This document shows positions 6,566-10,988 of a DNA stretch of 10,988 nt, piece by piece. The DNA is taken from the NCBI GenBank assembly GCA_030840415.1, contig JAVEEO010000073.1, positions 1 to 10,988 on the forward strand. The letters are read 5' to 3'. Both the position numbers and the translations under genes were made by a program. The notes beneath the pieces are model-generated. The model made no database searches. It was not told where the DNA came from and saw nothing but the letters and a program-made list of their open reading frames with translations. This stretch comes from Pseudonocardiales bacterium (GTDB lineage: Bacteria; Actinomycetota; Actinomycetes; Mycobacteriales; Jatrophihabitantaceae). Position 1 is the first letter of the stretch. Every line of letters starts with the position of its first letter.

Positions 6566-7969
6566 GTGAGCACTCAACGACTGGGGGTGGCCCAGGGCAC
6601 CGCGATCTACGTCGGCGCCATCCTGGGTGCCGGCCTGCTCGCGCTGCCGGCCCTGGCCGCCGAGGTGGCCGGGCCGGCTTCGGTGCTGGCCTGGGCGCTG
6701 CTGCTGGTGCTGTGCGCGCCGGTCGCGGCGACCTTCGCCGCCCTCGGCTCGCGCTACCCCGACGCCGGCGGCATCGCCACCTTCGTCTACCGGGCCTTCG
6801 GCCGGCGGATCTCGGCGGTGGTGGGCTACTGGTTCTACTTCGCCTGGCCGGTCGGCGGCCCGGCCACCGGCTACGTGGGCGGGCTCTACATCGCCGACGC
6901 GCTCGGCGGTGGCCGGCGAACCGCCCTGATCGCCACCGCCCTGCTGCTGGCCGCCGCCTTCGCGACCAACGCCTTCGGGCTGCGGGTGTCGGCCCGCATC
7001 CAGTTGGTCCTGGTCGGGCTGCTGGCGGTTCTGCTGCTGGTCGCCTGCGTGGCCGCGCTGCGCGACGCCGACTCTCACAACCTGACCCCGTTCGCGCCGC
7101 ACGGCTACCCCGCGGTCGGACGGGCCGCCAGCCTGCTGTTCTTCTCCTTCGCCGGCTGGGAGGCGGTCACCCACCTGTCCGGCGAGTTCCGCGACCCGCA
7201 GCGGGACCTGCGCCGCGTGACGGCCCTGACCCTGGTGGCGATCGGCGTGCTGTACGTCGGGCTGGCACTGACCTGCGTGCTGGTGCTCGGCCCGCGACTG
7301 CCCGACACCGCGGTGCCGCTGAGCGAACTGCTCCGGCTCAGCTTCGGCGACGCCGCCTCGGCGGTCACCGCGACGCTGGCGGCCGTGCTCACCTTCGGCG
7401 CGCTGAACTCCTACCTGGCCGGCACCTCCCGGCTGGGCGCGGCACTGGGCCGCGACGGCGCGCTGCCGGCCTGGCTGGCCAAGGGCAACGCCGCCGGCGA
7501 GAACCCGCGCCGCAGCCTGGCCGTCATCGCGGCGTGCGCCACCGCCGTGACCCTGGTCGCCGGCGCGGTCGGAGCGGGCCTGAAGGACGTCATCCTGGCG
7601 ACCTCCGCGATGCTGCTGGCGGTGACCGTGGCCGGCCTGGCGGCGGGGGTCAAGCTGTTGCCGGCCGGCCGGCCGACCTGGTGGGGCGCGATCTTCGCCG
7701 CCCTGGCGATGGGCGGCGTCCTGCTGTTCTCCGGCTGGTTCCTGGCCCTGCCGCTGGGGTTGGCACTGGCGGCGACGCTCTACACCCGCTCCAGCGGGTC
7801 CAGGCGGCGCGCTGCTCCCGCGACGGTGCCGACCGCCGACCGCGAGCCGGCCGATACCGGCGCCGGCACTGCCGCCGGGACCGCTGCCGGGAGTGCCGCC
7901 GGCCGGGAGGCCGCCGAGTGGCCGGAGCCCGTCCCGGCGGTCGGAACTCCCGATCCCGAACTCGACTGA
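6566..7969 (+). CDS. APC-superfamily amino-acid transporter, YjeH-like exporter
   Basis: A 467-residue integral membrane transporter of the amino acid-polyamine-organocation superfamily. The N-terminal 90 residues follow the pattern of Escherichia coli YjeH closely: L-G-V-A-Q-G, then the first membrane helix with G-A-G-L-L-A-L-P-A-L, then G-S-R-Y-P-D-A-G-G and the F-G-R-R segment. YjeH exports methionine and branched-chain amino acids, so efflux of such amino acids, or of derivatives, is the best guess from family. About 11-12 hydrophobic segments fill residues 10 to about 410. The last 55 or so residues are a hydrophilic Ala/Pro/Glu-rich tail after the basic run S-R-R-R, not expected in YjeH. 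The GTG start is chosen for the AGGGAG site five bases upstream and the direct match to the family N terminus. It is divergent from the antiporter and 121 bp upstream of dnaN. Confidence 0.88.
   Translation: MSTQRLGVAQGTAIYVGAILGAGLLALPALAAEVAGPASVLAWALLLVLCAPVAATFAALGSRYPDAGGIATFVYRAFGRRISAVVGYWFYFAWPVGGPATGYVGGLYIADALGGGRRTALIATALLLAAAFATNAFGLRVSARIQLVLVGLLAVLLLVACVAALRDADSHNLTPFAPHGYPAVGRAASLLFFSFAGWEAVTHLSGEFRDPQRDLRRVTALTLVAIGVLYVGLALTCVLVLGPRLPDTAVPLSELLRLSFGDAASAVTATLAAVLTFGALNSYLAGTSRLGAALGRDGALPAWLAKGNAAGENPRRSLAVIAACATAVTLVAGAVGAGLKDVILATSAMLLAVTVAGLAAGVKLLPAGRPTWWGAIFAALAMGGVLLFSGWFLALPLGLALAATLYTRSSGSRRRAAPATVPTADREPADTGAGTAAGTAAGSAAGREAAEWPEPVPAVGTPDPELD
7865..7900 (+). repeat. 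Three 12-bp repeats in the permease tail
   Basis: Three imperfect 12-bp units encode G-T-A-A, G-T-A-A and G-S-A-A in the cytoplasmic tail of the permease. They explain part of the tail's length and are probably a low-complexity expansion rather than a functional motif. Confidence 0.55.
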
Positions 7970-8051
7970 GCCGCGCGCCCGATGCCCGCGGCCGGGGATT
8001 ACCATGCCCTGACGCGGGCGAACGATCTGCCCACCCGTGTGCCGTCGCGCT

Positions 8052-8085
8052 GTGCTCGTGTCGTGCTCGTGTTGTCTAGTGGAGG
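8052..8085 (+). promoter_or_regulatory. dnaN: 11-bp tandem repeat and ribosome binding site before dnaN
   Basis: GTGCTCGTGTC at 8052-8062 is followed directly by GTGCTCGTGTT at 8063-8073, an 11-bp tandem repeat matching one helical turn. The Shine-Dalgarno GGAGG (8081-8085) sits five bases before the ATG at 8091 and decides the start over the GTG at 8037, which would put 18 unsupported residues before the family's M-K-F-R start. The rest of the 121-bp gap (7970-8090) shows no clear promoter. Confidence 0.5.
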
Positions 8086-8090
8086 CCCGG

Positions 8091-9224
8091 ATGAAGTTTC
8101 GACTACAGCGGCAGGAGTTTGCCGAGGCCGTCGCTTGGACCGCCCGCAGCATCCCCACCCGGCTGCCGGTGCCGGTGCTGGCCGGCCTGCTGCTGCAGGC
8201 CCGGGACGGCCAGCTGCAGCTGTCCGGCTTCGACTACGAGGTCTCCACCCGCTGCGACCTGGACATCCAGCTGTTCGAGGAGGGGTCGGCGGTGGTGGCC
8301 GGCCGGCTGCTGGCCGAGATCACCAAGGCGCTGCCGGCCAAGCCGGTGGACGTCGAGCTGGTCGGCGACAGCGTCGAGCTGACCTGCGGCGGCGCCCAGT
8401 TCACGCTGCCCACCCTGCCGCTGGAGGACTACCCCCGGCTGCCCCCGATGCCGGAACTGGCCGGCACCATCAAGGCCGCCGAGTTCGCCACCGCGGTCAA
8501 CCGGGTGAGCATCGCCGCCGGCCGGGACGAGACGCTGCCGATGCTGACCGGCGTGCAGGTCGAGATGGCCGGCGACCGGATCACCATGTCGGCCACCGAC
8601 CGCTACCGGCTGGCGATGACCGAGCTGTCCTGGCAGCCCGAGCGTCCCGATGTCGAGCTGAGCGCGCTGATTCCGGCCAAGGCACTGTCGGACACCGCCC
8701 GGGCGCTGGGTGCCGGCGGTGGCGACGTGCAGCTGCACCTGGACCCAGCGGCCGGCGACCAGGCGCTGGTCGGGCTCGGCTCGCAGTCGCGCCAGACCAC
8801 CTCGCGCATCATGTCCGGGCCCTACCCGAACGTCCGGGCGATCTTCCCGACCAGCCACAACAGCCGGCTGACGATGGCCACCAAGGACCTGACCGACGTG
8901 GTGCACCGGATCGCGCTGGTCACCGACCGGGGCAACCCGCTGCGGTTGCAGGTCAACTCCGACGAGCTGGTGATCGAGGCCGGCGGCCAGGGCTCGGCCC
9001 GCGCCCGCGAGGCGATCGAGGCCCAGCTCGAGGGCGAGAGCCTCAAGATCGCGATCAATCCGCAGTTCATGCTCGACGGCCTGGGTGCGGTCGGCTCGCC
9101 GAACGTGGTGCTGTCCTTCGTCTCGACGCACAAGCCGGTGCTGATGCTGCCGGCCGACGAGAACGGCGAGGTGCTGCCGGGCTTCCGCTACGTCGTGATG
9201 TCGGTAAGGATGCCCGAGGGCTGA
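8091..9224 (+). CDS. dnaN: DNA polymerase III beta subunit (sliding clamp), probable second copy
   Basis: A complete 377-residue beta clamp, the ring that tethers the replicative polymerase and other DNA enzymes to DNA. Three clamp domains follow one another (about 1-120, 125-250, 255-377). Recognisable segments include M-K-F-R at the start, L-S-G-F-D-Y-E-V-S (44-52), A-T-D-R-Y-R-L-A (168-175) in the partner-binding cleft, and the C-terminal F-R-Y-V-V-M. The ending is odd: M370-S371-V372-R373 replaces the usual M-P-x-R, so a proline that lines the hydrophobic cleft is serine, and four residues M-P-E-G follow. The codons GTA and AGG there are rare for such GC-rich DNA. No dnaA is within the 8 kb upstream and no recF or gnd follows, unlike the oriC locus, so this is likely a paralogue. 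Second dnaN genes are known in streptomycetes, and one (griR) protects the griselimycin producer. Role as backup clamp or resistance target is inference. Confidence 0.95.
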   Translation: MKFRLQRQEFAEAVAWTARSIPTRLPVPVLAGLLLQARDGQLQLSGFDYEVSTRCDLDIQLFEEGSAVVAGRLLAEITKALPAKPVDVELVGDSVELTCGGAQFTLPTLPLEDYPRLPPMPELAGTIKAAEFATAVNRVSIAAGRDETLPMLTGVQVEMAGDRITMSATDRYRLAMTELSWQPERPDVELSALIPAKALSDTARALGAGGGDVQLHLDPAAGDQALVGLGSQSRQTTSRIMSGPYPNVRAIFPTSHNSRLTMATKDLTDVVHRIALVTDRGNPLRLQVNSDELVIEAGGQGSARAREAIEAQLEGESLKIAINPQFMLDGLGAVGSPNVVLSFVSTHKPVLMLPADENGEVLPGFRYVVMSVRMPEG

Positions 9225-9241
9225 CCGGGCCAGCCGGTCAG
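9221..9241. terminator. Perfect 8-bp hairpin spanning the dnaN stop codon
   Basis: CTGACCGG-GCCAG-CCGGTCAG starts within the last codons of dnaN, includes the TGA stop, and lies in the 33-bp gap before the end of the convergent proline-rich gene. It has no T-tract, as is usual for actinobacterial terminators, and could end transcription from both sides. Confidence 0.65.
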
Positions 9242-9257
9242 CTCAGCTCGGGCCGGC

Positions 9258-9527
9258 TCAGTCGGTGAGGCCCGGACCCACCGGGTCCGGCGTCGGCCCG
9301 GGAGTAGGCGGTCCAGGCGGTCGGGGAGTCGGCGGTCCGGGAGTGGGCGGCCCGGGGATGGGCCCGGGTGCCGGCGGTCCGGGCTGCGGGCTCGGCACCG
9401 GGGACGGGATCGGCGGAGTGGGACCCGGACCTGGTTCGGTCGGCGTCGGTTCCGGGGCGATCGGCGGCACCGTGGGGCCGGGATCGATCGGCGGCACTGT
9501 CGGGCTGGGCGCGATGGGGTCGGTCAT
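9258..9527 (-). CDS. Small proline-rich protein (47% Pro), function unknown
   Basis: An 89-residue protein, not assigned to any family I know. The start is chosen for a perfect AGGAGG seven bases upstream on the minus strand; the opposite strand, which would give a Gly-rich product, has no ribosome binding site. By my count 42 of 89 residues are proline, the rest mostly Gly, Thr, Ile, Val, Ser and Ala, with no aromatic residue, Cys or Lys. Eight P-P pairs are present. A nine-residue repeat T-V-P-P-I-x-P-x-P occurs twice near the N terminus (27-bp period in the DNA), and the C-terminal half is built from G-P-P-T-P units. It has no signal peptide or membrane helix. Expected to be extended (polyproline II) and disordered, and its translation should depend on EF-P. 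It is convergent with dnaN and downstream of the hydrolase on the same strand, separated by two hairpins. Confidence 0.75.
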   Translation of the reverse strand: MTDPIAPSPTVPPIDPGPTVPPIAPEPTPTEPGPGPTPPIPSPVPSPQPGPPAPGPIPGPPTPGPPTPRPPGPPTPGPTPDPVGPGLTD

Positions 9528-9579
9528 TGCTGAGCCTCCTGCACTGGGCCGGACGGCGCTGGGTCGGTTGCCTCGTGCT

Positions 9580-9608
9580 CGGTCCCGACCGTACCCACCC
9601 GGTCCCGA
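9580..9608 (-). promoter_or_regulatory. Candidate promoter/operator for the proline-rich gene
   Basis: On the minus strand TACGGT (9593 to 9588) fits the TAnnnT form of a -10 element and would start transcription about 50 bases before the ATG at 9527. It is flanked by two direct copies of CGGTCCCGA (plus-strand 9580-9588 and 9600-9608) exactly 20 bp apart, which is two helical turns. No good -35 is visible, so a repressor or activator site is as likely as a simple promoter. The remaining DNA from 9609 to 9698 shows nothing I can name. Confidence 0.35.
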
Positions 9609-9698
9609 ATGCGAAAGCCGACAGGTGTCTTTCAGGGATTTCACAACTTGTGCATGTCGATCGGCGCCCGGCACTCCGAGGCGGGCTGGGACGTTGGA

Positions 9699-9770
9699 CA
9701 GGTGTGCGGCACCGGGCCGCGGCCCACGTCCACCCCCCGGGGACGCGCACCGGCCCGGTGCCGCACCCTG
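9699..9770. terminator. Long inverted repeat, 20-bp stem with one bulge
   Basis: GTGCGGCACCGGGCCG (9704-9719) is matched perfectly by its reverse complement at 9751-9766. The pairing continues outward for four more base pairs (CAGG/CCTG) if T9703 is bulged. The 31-base loop holds a second small stem, CGTCC/GGACG, around CCCCGGGG. It begins 34 bases after the hydrolase stop on the minus strand and is most simply a strong terminator for that gene. It is unusually long for that role, and could instead be a structured RNA or a cruciform site. Confidence 0.6.
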
Positions 9771-9785
9771 GCGGTTGGTGGCCGG

Positions 9786-9803
9786 TCGGGACGAGGGTCC
9801 CGA
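9786..9803 (-). terminator. Perfect 7-bp hairpin abutting the hydrolase stop
   Basis: TCGGGAC-GAGG-GTCCCGA lies directly beyond the hydrolase stop codon (minus strand, TGA at 9806-9804). A short loop, a GC-rich stem and placement at the gene end fit an intrinsic terminator without a U-tract. The larger inverted repeat follows 16 bases further on, so the two would act in tandem. Confidence 0.65.
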
Positions 9804-10658
9804 TCAGCCGCGCTCGACCTCGTCCACCAGTTCGGCGCAGGCCTCGGCGACCACCTCAGGATGCCGGCGCATGATCCAGTGGCCGCCGCTGACCGAGCGG
9901 ATGCGCAGGTCGCTGGCGTAGGGAACCGGCGCCTCGGTCTGCATCGGCTGGCCGACGAACGGGTCGCCGGTCGGCGCCAGCACCTGGACCGGGATGTCGG
10001 TGCCGCTCGCGCCGGACCGGGGTGGCCGGCGGTTGGCCCGGTAGAGCTGCAGGCCGTTGATCTTGTCAGCCAGCGCGGCCGGATCCTTGGAGGGCCGCTG
10101 GCCCAGCAGTCGGTCCAGCAGCCCGCTGCGCCAGCCGAACTCTGGCAAGCCCGGCACCTGGAACAGCAGCAGGTAGTAGGAGTGCCCGAGTTGCCGGAGC
10201 AGGGTGGCCAGGTCCCGCGGCGACAGCCGCACCTTGCCGCGCGCCCAGCGGGCGGCCTGCGCCAGCCCCGGCCCGGAGATCGAGGTGTAGCTGGCGATCC
10301 GGCCGCGCAGCCGGTCGCTGGTGACGAACTGCCAGCCCTGGATGGAGCCCCAGTCGTGGGCCAGCAGGTGTACCGGGCGGTCCGGGCTGACCTGCTGGAG
10401 CACCGCGTCGAAGTCGGCCTCGAGTTGGTCGAGCCGGTAGCCGGCACGGTTGGCCGGGGCCTGCGAGCGGCCGGCCCCGCGCACGTCGTAGCTGACCACG
10501 CGGAACCGGTCGCGCAGGAGTTCGACCACCCCGTCCCACACCGAGGCGTTGTCGGGGTAGCCGTGGATCGCCACGATGGTGGGCGCCTGCGGATCACCGG
10601 TCTGGTACACCGCCAGGTCCAGGCCATCGGTCGTGCGCACCACGGTGTGGGAGGTCAT
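9804..10658 (-). CDS. Alpha/beta hydrolase, EphD-like epoxide hydrolase domain
   Basis: A 284-residue cytoplasmic alpha/beta hydrolase of the epoxide hydrolase group, which opens epoxides to diols through an aspartate ester. The HGxP oxyanion motif is H32-G-Y-P35. The nucleophile elbow is A-H-D102-W-G-S, so Asp is the nucleophile. Asp232 (T-G-D-P-F) and His260 (G-G-H-W) complete the triad. Candidate ring-opening tyrosines lie in the lid: Tyr161/Tyr162 (S-Y-Y-L-L-L-F-Q-V-P-G) and Tyr206 (L-Y-R-A-N). The sequence resembles the first half of mycobacterial EphD as I recall it, but the protein stops where EphD continues into a short-chain dehydrogenase. The ATG at 10658 is chosen because AAGGTGG lies five bases upstream and the family N terminus starts there; the frame continues upstream to 10928 without a ribosome binding site or family-like residues. 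A haloalkane dehalogenase activity is less likely given the G-H-W and Tyr features. Confidence 0.9.
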   Translation of the reverse strand: MTSHTVVRTTDGLDLAVYQTGDPQAPTIVAIHGYPDNASVWDGVVELLRDRFRVVSYDVRGAGRSQAPANRAGYRLDQLEADFDAVLQQVSPDRPVHLLAHDWGSIQGWQFVTSDRLRGRIASYTSISGPGLAQAARWARGKVRLSPRDLATLLRQLGHSYYLLLFQVPGLPEFGWRSGLLDRLLGQRPSKDPAALADKINGLQLYRANRRPPRSGASGTDIPVQVLAPTGDPFVGQPMQTEAPVPYASDLRIRSVSGGHWIMRRHPEVVAEACAELVDEVERG

Positions 10659-10741
10659 CTGGTCCACCTTCTTCCGGGACGGCCGGGTACCGCCGGAACG
10701 AGGCCGGCGCCCGGACGGGAGTCCCGAGCAAGAGGGTTTCA

Positions 10742-10786
10742 GGAGGTGGTTACGGCCATTCGGCGTGCAGCATCGTAGCCACCTCC
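10742..10786 (-). promoter_or_regulatory. 13-bp stem-loop in the hydrolase leader, possible attenuator
   Basis: GGAGGTGGTTACG (10742-10754) pairs with CGTAGCCACCTCC (10774-10786) apart from one G-T position, around a 19-base loop. Read on the minus strand, the 5' arm carries a Shine-Dalgarno and the loop holds a seven-codon frame. The 3' arm contains CCACCT (10749 to 10744), complementary to AGGTGG in the hydrolase ribosome binding site (10669 to 10664). This is the layout of a translational attenuator, in which leader translation decides which stem forms. The stem is clear in the sequence; the switching is inference. Confidence 0.5.
10750..10773 (-). CDS. Putative leader peptide MLHAEWP
   Basis: A seven-codon frame (ATG to TAA) lies inside the loop of the leader hairpin, with AGGGAGG ending eight bases before its ATG, and a stop codon that runs into the 3' arm. 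A good ribosome binding site before so short a frame, placed within a stem 92 bases before the hydrolase start, suggests a regulatory leader rather than a functional protein. The composition (one His, one Trp, one Pro) does not point to a single amino acid. It could be a chance frame in a terminator-like hairpin. Confidence 0.4.
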   Translation of the reverse strand: MLHAEWP

Positions 10787-10789
10787 CTG

Positions 10790-10808
10790 TCAGCTGTGGT
10801 TCAGCTGT
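10790..10808. repeat. Direct repeat TCAGCTGT with 11-bp period
   Basis: TCAGCTGT occurs at 10790-10797 and 10801-10808. Each copy contains the palindrome CAGCTG, so the pair is both a direct and an inverted repeat. One-turn spacing in the region upstream of the hydrolase fits a tandem binding site for a dimeric regulator; alternatively it folds as another leader hairpin with a short loop. Confidence 0.5.
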
Positions 10809-10811
10809 CGA

Positions 10812-10840
10812 GCGCGGTGAACGAGGCGATGCCACCGCGC
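10812..10840. other. Perfect 8-bp inverted repeat upstream of the hydrolase
   Basis: GCGCGGTG (10812-10819) is repeated inverted as CACCGCGC (10833-10840) with a 13-base spacer. If the hydrolase is transcribed from near 10880, this lies in its 5' leader and would be the first of several stems; otherwise it may be an operator. Confidence 0.5.
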
Positions 10841-10884
10841 GTGAAACGATCTTGAGCAAGTATCTCGGGCGCTGAGCACCCGCA

Positions 10885-10890
10885 ATCCTA
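10885..10890 (-). promoter_or_regulatory. Candidate -10 element TAGGAT
   Basis: On the minus strand TAGGAT fits the actinobacterial TAnnnT -10 pattern and would give a leader of roughly 220 bases before the hydrolase, including the hairpins and the heptapeptide frame. No recognisable -35 lies 16-18 bases upstream. The remaining DNA to the window edge (10891-10988) is richer in A and T than the rest and holds no gene I can support; it includes CCGTC/GACGG (10962-10978), a short stem. Confidence 0.3.
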
Positions 10891-10988
10891 TCGAGGCTGA
10901 ATTCTCGTCGCTCTGGGTGGTTTTTCATATTGTGGGACGTGCCAACGCTTCCCCGAAAATCCCGTCGGTTGCTGACGGTGACGGCATC

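Noticed and set aside
8037..8090. A GTG start giving DnaN 18 extra residues.
   Set aside because: GGAGG lies five bases before the ATG at 8091, and M-K-F-R is the normal N terminus of actinobacterial clamps; the extension covers a tandem repeat.
6410..8158. A 582-codon open frame on the minus strand opposite the permease.
   Set aside because: Gly/Gln/Arg-rich shadow of the permease gene with no family-like segment; the plus-strand frame has a good ribosome binding site and membrane helices.
9699..9770. Terminal inverted repeats of an insertion sequence.
   Set aside because: Only 31 bases lie between the arms, with no transposase gene or target duplication visible.
9265..9921. A plus-strand Gly-rich frame overlapping the proline-rich gene.
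   Set aside because: No ribosome binding site before its GTG, and it runs on through the long inverted repeat into the hydrolase gene. The minus-strand frame has AGGAGG and stops cleanly.
10659..10928. A 90-residue N-terminal extension of the epoxide hydrolase.
   Set aside because: The added residues contain no family-like sequence, no ribosome binding site precedes the upstream ATG, and the extension runs through leader stems. The ATG at 10658 has AAGGTGG.

Overview
The window is very GC-rich, densely packed DNA with strong third-position GC, GTG as well as ATG starts and GGAGG-type ribosome binding sites. This points to an actinobacterium (Streptomyces, Micromonosporaceae or a similar group); the sequence alone does not fix the genus.

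Positions 1-3874 are the end of a nonribosomal-peptide operon on the plus strand. It holds an adenylation-carrier (A-PCP) protein cut by the left edge, a cytochrome P450 overlapping it by 4 bp (ATGA), and a type II thioesterase-like hydrolase overlapping the P450 by 4 bp (GTGA). An A-PCP protein, a P450 and a discrete thioesterase in tight coupling resembles cassettes that load an amino acid on a carrier protein, beta-hydroxylate it there and release it (NovH/NovI, NikP1/NikQ/NikP2). The A-domain pocket reads D-A-L-W-I-G-G-T-F-K, one residue from a classic valine code. Two active sites are unusual: the thioesterase has cysteine where serine is expected (G-H-C-A-S), and the P450 I-helix has valine where the acid of the acid-alcohol pair normally sits.

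Positions 3941-7969 carry an SMP-30/gluconolactonase-like hydrolase (plus), a CPA1-type cation/proton antiporter with a C-terminal RCK_C/TrkA_C-like domain (minus, tail to tail with the former), and a divergently transcribed YjeH-like amino-acid exporter (plus). The 265-bp divergent spacer holds direct repeats and hairpins.

Positions 8091-9224 encode a complete DNA polymerase III beta clamp (DnaN) with no dnaA, recF or gnd beside it, so it is probably a second copy. Its extreme C terminus has Ser in place of the cleft proline of the M-P-x-R motif. A clamp paralogue near NRPS genes recalls GriR, the clamp that protects the griselimycin producer; here this is only a hypothesis.

The right end is on the minus strand. 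An 89-residue protein that is 47% proline has a perfect AGGAGG site. Beyond it lies an EphD-like epoxide hydrolase domain without the SDR half. Two tandem hairpins follow the hydrolase, and it is preceded by a structured leader that could encode the heptapeptide MLHAEWP inside a 13-bp stem whose 3' arm can also pair with the hydrolase ribosome binding site. No RNA genes, insertion sequences, integrases or CRISPR arrays were seen.
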